From: Paracoccaceae bacterium Fryx2
GTDB lineage: Bacteria > Pseudomonadota > Alphaproteobacteria > Rhodobacterales > Rhodobacteraceae
Direction: 5' to 3'
Assembly (NCBI GenBank): GCA_032334235.1
Contig: JAVSGI010000005.1
Location: 1,054,001 to 1,118,000, forward strand
Length of the DNA: 64,000 bases
Shown: positions 45,268 to 53,977 of the stretch, piece by piece
Position numbering within the stretch: position 1 is the first letter of the stretch
How the letters are laid out: each line of letters opens with the position of its first letter
The notes under the pieces: generated by a model
Database searches by the model: none
What the model saw: the letters and a program-made list of their open reading frames with translations, nothing else
What the model was told of the DNA's origin: nothing
Program-made: the position numbers and the translations under genes

Positions 45268-45308
45268 GGTCCGTTCCTTCTTCCGCCCGGCTGTATGGTC
45301 TGCCGGGG

Positions 45309-45962
45309 TCACAGGGTGAATTTTCTCGGTGCGGCGAATCCCGGCAGGACCGGGGCCGTCGCATTGAAGGCAAACCGCCAGGTCACGGACCCGTCGATCT
45401 TGTAGCCGATCCGCACCTCGCCCAGCGCGCCCATCATGAACAGACAGCCGATGCGGCCGCCTTCCCGCAGTTGCGCCAGCAGTGCATCGGGCACGATCTC
45501 GACCCCGCCCTGCACCGTGATCACATCGTAAGGCGCCTGTTTCGGCGCGCCGTGCGCCAGGGCACCCTGCAGCACGGCGGCATTGTCCACCCCCTCGGCC
45601 GACAGGGTGCGCTGCGCCTCGTCGGCCAGCCCCGCGTCCTCCTCGACCGCGATCACCGCTTCGGCCAGCCGGGCGATCACCGCAGTGGAATAGCCAAGCC
45701 CGCAACCCAGGTCGAGCACGGTTTCCACCGGTTGGATGTCGAGCGTGTCCAGCATCTTGGCCAGGGTGCGCGGTTCCACCAGCACCCGCCCTGCCCCGAT
45801 CACCAGGTTTTCGCCCATGTAGGCCGCCTCGCGCTTCTGGGGCGGCACATAGACCTCGCGCGGGACGGCCAGCATCGCGGCGATGATCGGAAACTTGGTC
45901 ACATCCGACGGGCGGACCTGGGTATCGACCATCATCGTGCGGCGTAAGTCGAAGTCGGTCAT
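45309..45962 (-). CDS. Protein-L-isoaspartate methyltransferase-like (Pcm-like) protein
   Basis: The Pcm fold methylates isoaspartyl residues with SAM. The 217-residue product has the SAM motif [19 protein letters not shown] and the Pcm-type N-terminal half ([19 protein letters not shown]). The usual substrate-loop motif G-Q-T-I-S before the SAM domain reads [10 protein letters not shown] here, so canonical repair activity is doubtful. ATGs at 45962 and 45974 are equally good. It is directly upstream of the TolC-family gene, a pairing I recall in other alphaproteobacteria. True substrate unknown. Confidence 0.75.
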   Translation of the reverse strand: MTDFDLRRTMMVDTQVRPSDVTKFPIIAAMLAVPREVYVPPQKREAAYMGENLVIGAGRVLVEPRTLAKMLDTLDIQPVETVLDLGCGLGYSTAVIARLAEAVIAVEEDAGLADEAQRTLSAEGVDNAAVLQGALAHGAPKQAPYDVITVQGGVEIVPDALLAQLREGGRIGCLFMMGALGEVRIGYKIDGSVTWRFAFNATAPVLPGFAAPRKFTL

Positions 45963-46161
45963 GTCTGAACTCATCGGTCTAGTTCGGGTTCACTAGGTCT
46001 TGCCACAGAACCGGGCGCCGGGCAACACGGGCCGGTCATGCGGCGCGCCAAGGCGCAAAAATTGCGGCGACAGATGCATGATTGATACGCCAGGGGCCCC
46101 GTTCGGCGGTGCCGAAGGCGGCCAAGCGCCTGTCCGCGCAGCGGATTGCCGCGGCACCGCG

Positions 46162-49100
46162 TCAGCGGTCGGCCGGCGCTGGGGCGCAGGCGGCGGCCAT
46201 GGCGTGGGCCAGATCATCCATCCGCACCGGCTTGGCGACGCAGGCGGCAAAGCCCGCGGCATGGTATTCCGCGACATGCTGGGTCATGGCATTGGCGGTG
46301 ACGGCCAGCGCCGGTGGCACGCCCGCCCCGGCCAGCGCCGCCTTCTCGCGGATGTCGGCGTAGGCAGACACGCCATCGCGCCCGGGCATGGAGATGTCGA
46401 ACAGCAAGACGTCGAACAGCCCCGGCAGCCAGGCCCGCACCGCCTCCTCGCCGTCGCAAACCATGGTGTGCGCCACACCCAAAGCGGCCAGCATCGACTT
46501 CAGGATGAAGCGGTTGGTGGCATTGTCCTCGGCCACCAGCGCGCGCAGATGCGACACGTCGGGCAGCGCACCGACCGAAGGCAAGGGGCGCGGCGCGGCC
46601 TTCGGCACCATGGCCGCCACAGGCGGGATGTCGGGGCGCGGGGCGTCGGGGCGCGGGGGGGCCTCGGGGCCTGCGGTCGGCGGAGCCTCGGCGCGAGCGG
46701 TCGGCGGGGCATCGGAGGGCACGGCCGACGGAGCCTCAGCGCGCACGGCAGGCGGAGCCTCGGGGGGCACGGCAGGCCGGGCATCTGCCCCCCTGGCACG
46801 GCGCTTGTCTGCCGCCAATGCGGGTTCGCCCCCGGACCGCACGGCGTCGGGCCGCACGGCATCGGGCCGCACGGCATCGGGCCGCACGGCTGGTCGAACA
46901 GCGTCGGCTCTTGCGGCGTCGGTTCTTGCGGCGTCGGTTCTTGCGGCGTCGGGCGCCTCGGGCGCGGCGTCGCCCGGCCGGTCGTCCAGCGGCAGCGGCA
47001 GGTGGACGCGGACCCGCGTGCCCCGCCCCGGCGTGCTGTCCAGCGTGATCTCGCCCCCCATCAGCCGCACCAGCCGCCGCACGATCGGCAGGCCAAGCCC
47101 GGTGCCGCCGAAGCGCCGGGTGATCGAGCCGTCGGCCTGCGTGAACTCGTCGAACACCCGGCCAAGCTGGGCCTCGTCCATGCCGATGCCGGTATCGCTG
47201 ATCTCCAGCACGAGGGGCCCATCGTGCCGGGCCGACAGCAGCAGCCGCACCTCGCCGCTGGGGGTGAACTTGATCGCGTTGCCGACCAGATTGTGCAGGA
47301 TCTGCAACAGCCGGTTGGCATCGCCGCGCCGGTGCAGCCCGGCCCCGCTGTCCGACATCACCACCAGTCCGATGCCCCGCGCCCGCGCCGCCGGGGCGTG
47401 CAGGCTTTCGACCCGCGCGGCCAGCGCGGCCGGGATGAAGGGGCGGTTCTCGATCTGCATCCGCCCGGCTTCGATCTTCGCCAGATCGAGGATGTCGTTG
47501 ATGATCACCAGCAAGAGCTCTCCCGATTGCCGGATGGTGTCCAGCATCTCGCGCTGGCCGGGCGCCAGTTCCGTATGGCCCAGCACTTCGGCCATGCCCA
47601 GCACGCCGTTCAGCGGGGTGCGGATCTCGTGGCTCATGGTCGCCAGGAATTCCGACTTGGCGCGGTTTCCTTCCTCGGCCCGCTCCAGCGCGGCCTGCAA
47701 CGTCGCCTCGGCGGCCAGCCGGTCGGTGATGTCGGTCACCGAGCAGACCACCGACGCCGACATGCCGGGCGCCGACAGCGGTGCCGCGTTGACCGACAGG
47801 ATGCGGCGCGTCCCGTCGGGCCAGGCGATGCTGAAGCGCAGGTCGCGCAGGGTGGTGCGCTCGGCCATGGCGCGGGCGAAGGGCAGGTCGCGCCCCGCCA
47901 GCGGCCGCCCCGCCAGATCCGACGCATCCCACAGCGGGTCGTCGTAGGGCCGCCCCTCGATCTCGCGCTGGCTGCGGCCCAGCACGGCCTCGGCCTCCTT
48001 GTTGGCAAACACCATCCGGCCCTGCGCGTCCATCGCGATGATCCCCGAGGCCGAGGTTTCCATCAGCCGCGCCAGCGTGTCGCGCTCGCGCTGCAGCGCG
48101 AATTCAAGGTCCTTGCGGGCAGTGATGTCGATATGCACCCCGGAAAGCACGCGCGGCGCGCCTGCGGAATCGCGCGCGGTGACGCTGCCGCGCGACAGGA
48201 TCCAGACCCAGTGGCCATGGGCGTGGCGCAGCCGCAGCTCATACTCGAACCGGTCGCGCCCGGCGGCGAAATTGGCGGCCTCGGTGGCTTCCATCACCGA
48301 CAGGTCATCGGGATGCAGCAGGCGGCGCCAGGTCTGCACGGTCATCGGTTCCAGCGATGCCCGCGGCCGGCCCAGCATCGCGGCCCAGCGGTCGTCGATG
48401 GTGTTGACCCCGGTTTCGGCATCCAGCGTCCAGGTTGCGACCTGCGCCCCGTCGATGATCTGCGCCACCCGCTGCTCGGCGGCCTTCAGCGCCGACACGT
48501 CGATATGCACCCCCGCCATCAGCAGCGGCGCGCCGCCCGGCCCCCAGCGCAGCACCCGCCCGCGCGACTGGATCCAGACCCAGTGCCCGTCGGCATGGCG
48601 CATCCGCAGCAGGTATTCGAACTGCTCGATCTCGCGCGAGAACACCTGCGCCAGCGTCGCCGCGACCACCGGCCGGTCGTCGGGATGCACCAGCGCGTGC
48701 CAGGTCTCGATGGAGGTCGGCACGAGGTCGGCCGGCTCATAGCCCAGCATCGTCGCCCAGCGGTCGTTGACGCTGTTCTCGTCGGTGGTCAGATCCCATT
48801 CCCAGGTGCCGACCTGCGCCCCCTCGATCACGTTGGCCAGCCGGCGTTCGTTGTCGCGCCGCGCGGTCATGTCGACCCGCAGCCCGACGCGGCCACCGCT
48901 CGGGGTGGACCGCTCGATCACCCAGATCAGCCGCCCGTCCGCCAGTTCAAGCAGCCCCGACCATTCCGGCTGGCTGCGGACGGCCAGCGTCTCGGCCAGG
49001 AACTCCGCCTCGCGGCCAAAGGCGGCGGCATAGTGGCCCTGCCCGATACCATGGCGCAGGATGGTCTCGAACGTGGTGCCGGGCACCAGGATGCCCGCCA

Positions 49101-50535
49101 TCCTGGGGTAGATCTGGCGGTAGCGGTCATTGCACAGCACCAGCCGGTCTTCGGCATCGAACAGCACGAAACCGTCGGGCAGCGCGTCCATCGCCGTCAC
49201 CAGATGGGTGCGGGCATCCAGCGCCTCCTGCCGCTGCGCCTCGATCGTCGCGATCTGGTGGCGGGTCTGCGTCACGTCCTCGACAAAGCTCCAGATCAGG
49301 CTGCGCCCGGTCGGGTCCTTGACCAGAAACCCGCGCACCACAACCGGATAGCGGCTGCCGTCGCGGCGCAGGTATTCCTTCTCCATCGGGCCATAGCGTC
49401 CGGTAGCCGCCAGTTCCTCCAGCGCCAGCGCGACCAGCGGCCGGATTTCCGGCGGGATCAGCTGGGTGTAGGTCTGGCCCAGAATCTCGTCTCGGTCATG
49501 CCCGCCCGCCGCCAGAAAGGCCGCGTTCACGTCCAGAAACGTCCCGGTCGCCAGATCGTTCAGCATGATGCCGATCGGCGACAGGTCGAACAGCCCGCCC
49601 AGCAGCGTCTCGCGGTAGCGCAGCAGCGCGTCGGCCTCGGCGCGCTCGGTGATGTCGCGCACCGCAAAGACATAGCCGTGCGCCCCCCGCCCGTCGGTGG
49701 GGGCGCGGCGGGCGGCCGAAAGCTCGTACCACCTTTCCCCGTCGGGCAGGGTCATGGCATAGCGGTAGCCCTGCGCCGGGGCGCCGCGATCGACATCCGC
49801 CATCGCCTGCCGTCCGACCGCAGCAACGTCGGGCGGCAGAACCTGCTCCATCGTCAGCCCCATGAACACCTCCGGCCGCGTCGCCAGCGCCTCGGGGCGG
49901 CTGGTGTGCCAGGCGACGAAGCGCCCGTCGGTGTCGCTTTCCAGAATCAGGTCGGGTATCGCCGACAGCGTGGCGCGCATCCGGTTGCGCTGATCCTCCA
50001 GCGCCAGGCGGGCGGCCCCGGCGGCGGCATCGGCGGCGTGGCGCTGCATCATGGCCGCGATGCCGTTGGCGACGGAGCGCAGCAGAAACGCCTCCTCGTG
50101 CAGCGGGACACGCAGGGTCCGCACCGTGTCATAGCCGATGAAGCCGGCAAACCGCCCGCCTTCCAGCAGCGGCACCAGCAGCAGCGACTGCCCCCCCTGG
50201 AAATCCAGTTCGCCCCGTGCGGGATGGTCGGGCGGCAGGTCCGCGACGCTGGGCACGAACACCGCGCGGTCGGCCTCGAAGTCGGGCAGCCACGGCGCGA
50301 TGATGTCGCGGGAAATCCCCTGCAGGCGGTCGCGCATCGGCGCTATTCCGGGGGCGACCCATTCGTGCGTGTTGTCAAGCCGCCCGTCCGGGCGCAGCAC
50401 GAACAGGTAGGTGCGCTCGAACCCGCAGGCCTGCCCCAGCCGCGACAGGGCGCGTCCGATCATGGCATCGGCATCGGCGGCCGCGCAGCGCAGCACGTCG
50501 TTCAACAGCTCGATCACGATCCGCTCGACGCTCAC
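46162..50535 (-). CDS. Hybrid sensor histidine kinase with GAF, six PAS domains and receiver
   Basis: This large soluble sensor (1457 residues, GTG start) reads several signals and phosphorylates its own receiver. Domains in order: GAF-like (about 15-165), six PAS (about 185-298, 310-425, 445-560, 568-685, 693-808 and 822-940), HisKA with SHEIRTPLNG (His-969), HATPase with NLVGNAIKF, DTGIGM and GGTGLGL (about 1075-1182), a Pro/Ala linker with pentapeptide repeats (1190-1325), and a receiver with Asp-1380 in FDISMP. PAS 4 and 5 are close duplicates. No Hpt domain or membrane helix is seen, so output must go to a separate phosphotransferase or regulator not in the window. Confidence 0.92.
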   Translation of the reverse strand: MSVERIVIELLNDVLRCAAADADAMIGRALSRLGQACGFERTYLFVLRPDGRLDNTHEWVAPGIAPMRDRLQGISRDIIAPWLPDFEADRAVFVPSVADLPPDHPARGELDFQGGQSLLLVPLLEGGRFAGFIGYDTVRTLRVPLHEEAFLLRSVANGIAAMMQRHAADAAAGAARLALEDQRNRMRATLSAIPDLILESDTDGRFVAWHTSRPEALATRPEVFMGLTMEQVLPPDVAAVGRQAMADVDRGAPAQGYRYAMTLPDGERWYELSAARRAPTDGRGAHGYVFAVRDITERAEADALLRYRETLLGGLFDLSPIGIMLNDLATGTFLDVNAAFLAAGGHDRDEILGQTYTQLIPPEIRPLVALALEELAATGRYGPMEKEYLRRDGSRYPVVVRGFLVKDPTGRSLIWSFVEDVTQTRHQIATIEAQRQEALDARTHLVTAMDALPDGFVLFDAEDRLVLCNDRYRQIYPRMAGILVPGTTFETILRHGIGQGHYAAAFGREAEFLAETLAVRSQPEWSGLLELADGRLIWVIERSTPSGGRVGLRVDMTARRDNERRLANVIEGAQVGTWEWDLTTDENSVNDRWATMLGYEPADLVPTSIETWHALVHPDDRPVVAATLAQVFSREIEQFEYLLRMRHADGHWVWIQSRGRVLRWGPGGAPLLMAGVHIDVSALKAAEQRVAQIIDGAQVATWTLDAETGVNTIDDRWAAMLGRPRASLEPMTVQTWRRLLHPDDLSVMEATEAANFAAGRDRFEYELRLRHAHGHWVWILSRGSVTARDSAGAPRVLSGVHIDITARKDLEFALQRERDTLARLMETSASGIIAMDAQGRMVFANKEAEAVLGRSQREIEGRPYDDPLWDASDLAGRPLAGRDLPFARAMAERTTLRDLRFSIAWPDGTRRILSVNAAPLSAPGMSASVVCSVTDITDRLAAEATLQAALERAEEGNRAKSEFLATMSHEIRTPLNGVLGMAEVLGHTELAPGQREMLDTIRQSGELLLVIINDILDLAKIEAGRMQIENRPFIPAALAARVESLHAPAARARGIGLVVMSDSGAGLHRRGDANRLLQILHNLVGNAIKFTPSGEVRLLLSARHDGPLVLEISDTGIGMDEAQLGRVFDEFTQADGSITRRFGGTGLGLPIVRRLVRLMGGEITLDSTPGRGTRVRVHLPLPLDDRPGDAAPEAPDAARTDAARTDAARADAVRPAVRPDAVRPDAVRPDAVRSGGEPALAADKRRARGADARPAVPPEAPPAVRAEAPSAVPSDAPPTARAEAPPTAGPEAPPRPDAPRPDIPPVAAMVPKAAPRPLPSVGALPDVSHLRALVAEDNATNRFILKSMLAALGVAHTMVCDGEEAVRAWLPGLFDVLLFDISMPGRDGVSAYADIREKAALAGAGVPPALAVTANAMTQHVAEYHAAGFAACVAKPVRMDDLAHAMAAACAPAPADR
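46837..46950 (-). repeat. 15-bp tandem repeats in the hybrid kinase linker
   Basis: The linker encodes repeated pentapeptides D-A-A-R-T and D-A-V-R-P (residues 1196-1233). The DNA repeats with a 15-bp period and near-perfect copies (for example GCATCGGGCCGCACG units around 46850-46890). Such arrays expand and contract by slippage without breaking the frame. Confidence 0.8.
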
Positions 50536-51111
50536 CCGTCAGTTTCCTTTTTCCGGCCCCACCACCCCTTTCGGGGAATATATCGAACTTCCCCGGCATT
50601 ACCAAGGGTTGCACCGCGAAGATGCAATGCAATTCGCGCCGCACCTGGCAACCGCAGCCCGGCGGGACGATTCCGGCCCGCCGCAGCGTCAGGGCAGCGG
50701 GTCCGCGGAAAAAAATGTCGCATCCGGGCCGGGCCGGATCCGGCGCCAAGGCTGGGCCGCGCAATGCCGCCATGCGCCGCGAGAGTGCCGAAAATCGCCC
50801 GAAAACCCGGCATTCCGCCAGGCCGGGCAGGCAGATGCACGAAACGCCCCCGCCGCCTGCCGCACCCGCCCGGCCCGTCGGCCGCAGCCGCGGCCCAAAG
50901 CCGCCGCCGCGCAAACTTCGCCGCCTTGATGATTGTAAACAAGAGATTTTTACAGCACTTTCAACCCTACTCCGCCCCGGCACCGGCCACTGCCTGCCGC
51001 CCGGCCGCCCGGCGCCGCTGTCACATAATCTTCTTGCGCTTGACCGCGATGTTCCCTTCTATGCCGCGAGGTGCGGCAAGCCGCACAAAAAGCTCTCAGG
51101 GAGTATGTTTC
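50536..51111. other. Divergent control region between the hybrid kinase and dppA
   Basis: This 576-bp region holds no convincing gene. Near 50568-50579 is a CCCCTTTCGGGG hairpin close to the kinase start. Near 50934-50954 an inverted repeat TGTAAA-N9-TTTACA sits in an AT-rich patch about 160 nt before dppA and could be an operator. Promoter boxes could not be fixed. Confidence 0.55.
50934..50954 (+). promoter_or_regulatory. Possible operator upstream of dppA
   Basis: TGTAAA and TTTACA form a perfect 6-bp inverted repeat with a 9-nt spacer, giving a 21-bp site typical in size for a dimeric regulator. It is AT-rich against GC-rich flanks. The binding protein is unknown. Confidence 0.3.
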
Positions 51112-52713
51112 ATGTTCAACGCGAAGTTCTACGCCGCCACGGCGATGGCGCTGGTTCTGGCATCCGGCGCGGCCTCGGCCAAGACGCTGGTCTATTGCTC
51201 GGAAGGGTCGCCCGAAGGGTTCGACCCCGCACCCTATACGGCCGGCACCACCTTCGACGCCTCGTCGCGCCCGGTCTACAACCGCCTGGTCGAGTTCGAG
51301 AAGGGCACCACCACCGCCGTTCCGGGCCTGGCCGAAAGCTGGGAAGTCTCGGAAGACGGGCTGGAATACACCTTCAAGCTGCGTCAGGGCGTCAAGTTCC
51401 ACACGGTCGAAGGCTTCACGCCCACCCGTGACTTCAACGCCGATGACGTGATCTTCTCGTTCAACCGTCAGGGCAAGACCGACGATCCGTGGAACCAGTA
51501 TATCCCGGGCATCACCTACGAATACTATTCCGGGATGGAGATGGCGACCGTCATCGCCGACATCGAGAAGGTTGACGACTACACCGTCAAGTTCAAGCTG
51601 ACCCGCCCCGAAGCGCCGTTCATCGCCAACCTCGGGATGGATTTCGCCTCGATCCTTTCGGCCGAATATGCCGAGACGCTGCTGGCGGCCGACCGCAAGG
51701 CCGATCTGAACCAGATCCCGGTCGGCACCGGCCCGTTCCAGTTCGTTGCCTACCAGAAGGACGCGGTGATCCGCTACAAGGCCAACGCCGACTACTGGGC
51801 CGGCAAGCCCGCGATCGACGATCTGGTGTTTGCCATCACCACCGACCCGGCGGTGCGCGTGCAGAAGCTGAAGGCCGGCGAATGCCATGTGATGCCCTAT
51901 CCGTCGCCCGCCGACATCGACGGGCTGAAGGCAGACGAGAACCTGACCGTGATGGAACAGGCGGGTCTGAACGTGGCCTACCTTGCCTACAACACCACGG
52001 TCGCGCCGTTCGACAACGCCGATGTGCGCAAGGCACTGAACATGGCGATCAACAAGCAGGCGATCATCGACGCCGTGTATCAGGGCTCGGGCCAGCTGGC
52101 CAAGAACCCGATCCCGCCGACGATGTGGAGCTACAACGACGCCGTGACCGACGACGCCTATGATCCCGATGCCGCCAAGGCGATGCTCGATGCGGCCGGC
52201 GTGTCGGGCCTCAGCATGAAGGTCTGGGCGATGCCGGTGCAGCGCCCCTACATGCCCAACGCCCGCCGCACCGCCGAGCTGATCCAGGAAGACTTCTCCA
52301 AGATCGGCGTCACGGTGGAAATCGTGACTTACGAATGGGGCGAATATCTTGCCAAGTCGTCGGAAAAGAACCGTGACGGCGCGGTGATCCTGGGCTGGAC
52401 CGGCGACAATGGCGACCCGGACAACTTCATGGGCGTGCTGCTGGGCTGTTCTGCCGCGACCGATGGCGGGGCGAACCGGGCGCAATGGTGCGATGCGGAC
52501 TTCGACGCGCTGATCCAGAAGGCCAAGGTCACCGCCGACACCGCCGAACGCACCAAGCTCTATGAAGAGGCGCAGGTCGTGTTCAAGGACAAGGCACCCT
52601 GGGCGACGCTGGGCCATTCGACCGTGTTCATGCCGATGTCGAAAAAGGTCACGGGCTATGTCATGAGCCCGCTGGGCAGCCACCAGTTCGACACGGTGGA
52701 CATCGCAGAGTGA
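51112..52713 (+). CDS. dppA: Dipeptide ABC transporter periplasmic binding protein
   Basis: DppA binds dipeptides (and in some bacteria heme or 5-aminolevulinate) for import. The 533-residue product has a signal peptide (cleavage near GAASA-KTL) followed by VYCSEGSPEGFDPAPYTAG. It also carries the family segments GTGPFQFVAYQKDAVIRYKA and VRKALNMAINKQAIIDAVYQG, plus a C-terminal ILGWTGDNGDPDNFMGVLLG. The ATG at 51112 follows AGGGAG. Its TGA stop is also the first three bases of the tandem stem-loop array. It is the first gene of dppABCDF. Confidence 0.94.
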   Translation: MFNAKFYAATAMALVLASGAASAKTLVYCSEGSPEGFDPAPYTAGTTFDASSRPVYNRLVEFEKGTTTAVPGLAESWEVSEDGLEYTFKLRQGVKFHTVEGFTPTRDFNADDVIFSFNRQGKTDDPWNQYIPGITYEYYSGMEMATVIADIEKVDDYTVKFKLTRPEAPFIANLGMDFASILSAEYAETLLAADRKADLNQIPVGTGPFQFVAYQKDAVIRYKANADYWAGKPAIDDLVFAITTDPAVRVQKLKAGECHVMPYPSPADIDGLKADENLTVMEQAGLNVAYLAYNTTVAPFDNADVRKALNMAINKQAIIDAVYQGSGQLAKNPIPPTMWSYNDAVTDDAYDPDAAKAMLDAAGVSGLSMKVWAMPVQRPYMPNARRTAELIQEDFSKIGVTVEIVTYEWGEYLAKSSEKNRDGAVILGWTGDNGDPDNFMGVLLGCSAATDGGANRAQWCDADFDALIQKAKVTADTAERTKLYEEAQVVFKDKAPWATLGHSTVFMPMSKKVTGYVMSPLGSHQFDTVDIAE

Positions 52714-52921
52714 TCCTGTCAAAGGATCACGATCAGGAAGCGTCGTGATCCTGTTGAAGGATCACGATCGGGAAACGTCGTGATCCTGTTGAAGGATCAC
52801 GATCGGGAAGCGTCGTGATCCTGTTGAAGGATCACGATCGGGAAACGTCGTGATCCTGTCAAAGGATCACGATTGCAACAGCGGCGTGACCCTGCAACAG
52901 GATCACCACCGCAACACCGAC
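52711..52921 (+). repeat. Tandem array of about six 35-bp stem-loop units between dppA and dppB
   Basis: Units start at 52711, 52746, 52781, 52816, 52851 and 52887. Copies 2-4 are almost identical, and copies 5 and 6 drift. Each core is TGATCCT-N5-AGGATCA, extended in the middle copies to a 10-bp stem TCGTGATCCT/AGGATCACGA with loop GTTGA or GTCAA. The units abut with about 14 nt of conserved sequence (gatcgggaa(a/g)cg) between stems and no unique spacers. The first unit begins on the dppA stop codon. It is non-coding and lies on the operon transcript. Confidence 0.93.
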
Positions 52922-52950
52922 GCGCCGGGGGTTCCGGCGCGTCTGCTTTT
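52919..52950 (+). terminator. Terminator-like hairpin directly upstream of dppB
   Basis: A perfect 10-bp stem GACGCGCCGG/CCGGCGCGTC (52919-52928 with 52934-52943) with loop GGGTT is followed by TGCTTTT. It ends 12 nt before the dppB ATG. In this place it would cut part of the transcripts after dppA. Confidence 0.65.
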
Positions 52951-52962
52951 GGGGACCGGCGG

Positions 52963-53970
52963 ATGCTGAAGTTCATCCTGGGCAAACTGGCCTACCTGAT
53001 CCCGACCTTCCTCGGGATCACCATCGTCGCCTTCGGGTTCGTGCGGGTGCTGCCCGGCGACCCGGTGCTGCTGATGGCGGGCGAGCGCGGCCTTACCGCG
53101 GAACGCTACGAAATCCTGCTGGCGCAGCTCGGCTTCGACAAGCCGATCTGGCAGCAATACCTGATCTACCTCGGCAACCTGTTCCAGGGCGACTTCGGCA
53201 CCTCGCTGGTGACCAAGAAGCCGGTGCTGGGCGAATTCATGGCGCTGTTTCCCGCCACGATGGAGCTTGGCCTCTGCGCCATCATCCTCGCCACCTGCGT
53301 CGGCATTCCGCTGGGCATCCTGGCCGCGATCAAGCGCGGCTCGTGGTTCGACCAGATCAGCATGGGCACCGCCCTTGTCGGCTATTCGATGCCGATCTTC
53401 TGGTGGGGGCTGCTGCTGATCATCCTGTTTTCCGGCATCCTCGGCTGGACCCCGGTCTCGGGGCGCATCTCGCTGATGTATTATTTCCCCGACGTGACCG
53501 GCTTCATGCTGATCGACAGCCTGCTTTCGGGCCAGTCGGGTGCCTTCCGTTCGGCGCTTTCACACCTGATCCTGCCCACGATCGTGCTTGCCACGATTCC
53601 CATGGCGGTGATCGCGCGCCAGTCGCGTTCGGCCATGCTTGAGGTGCTGAGCGAAGACTACGTCCGCACCGCCCGCGCCAAGGGCCTCAGCCCGTTCCGC
53701 GTCGTCACCGTCCACGCGCTGCGCAACGCGCTGATCCCGGTGATCACCACCATCGGCCTGCAAGTGGGCGTGCTGATGGCCGGGGCGATCCTGACCGAGA
53801 CGGTCTTTTCCTGGCCCGGCATCGGCAAGGCGATGGTCGACTCGATCTCGCGGCGCGATTATCCGGCGGTGCAGGGCGGCCTTCTGCTGATCGCGGCCAT
53901 CGTGATGCTGGTGAACCTGACGGTCGATCTGCTTTACGGGGTGATCAACCCCCGCATCCGGCACAAGTGA
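52963..53970 (+). CDS. dppB: Dipeptide ABC transporter permease DppB
   Basis: This inner-membrane channel subunit is 335 residues long. It has the N-terminal helix followed by GFVRVLPGDPVLLMAG, about six helices, the EAA loop EDYVRTARAKGLSPFRVVTVHAL and the family ending LLYGVINPRIRHK. The frame is open to 52873, but the extra part is repeat-derived and unlike the family, so the ATG at 52963 is chosen. It follows the array and hairpin, and dppC starts 7 nt later. Confidence 0.95.
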   Translation: MLKFILGKLAYLIPTFLGITIVAFGFVRVLPGDPVLLMAGERGLTAERYEILLAQLGFDKPIWQQYLIYLGNLFQGDFGTSLVTKKPVLGEFMALFPATMELGLCAIILATCVGIPLGILAAIKRGSWFDQISMGTALVGYSMPIFWWGLLLIILFSGILGWTPVSGRISLMYYFPDVTGFMLIDSLLSGQSGAFRSALSHLILPTIVLATIPMAVIARQSRSAMLEVLSEDYVRTARAKGLSPFRVVTVHALRNALIPVITTIGLQVGVLMAGAILTETVFSWPGIGKAMVDSISRRDYPAVQGGLLLIAAIVMLVNLTVDLLYGVINPRIRHK

Positions 53971-53977
53971 GGGCGCG

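Noticed and set aside
46000-51111. Very long plus-strand open frame antisense to the hybrid kinase (running on into dppA)
   Set aside because: It exists because high-GC codon use on the minus strand removes stops from the opposite strand. The translation is Arg/His/Gly/Pro-rich with no domain, while the minus strand has clear GAF, PAS, kinase and receiver motifs. The true plus-strand gene starts at 51112 with a signal peptide.
52711-52921. CRISPR array
   Set aside because: The 35-bp period comes from the whole unit repeating. There are no unique spacers between conserved repeats, no leader and no cas genes.
52873-52962. N-terminal extension of DppB into the repeat array
   Set aside because: The extra 30 residues are Arg/Gly/Ser-rich and repeat-derived; DppB proteins start with the first membrane helix at the ATG 52963.
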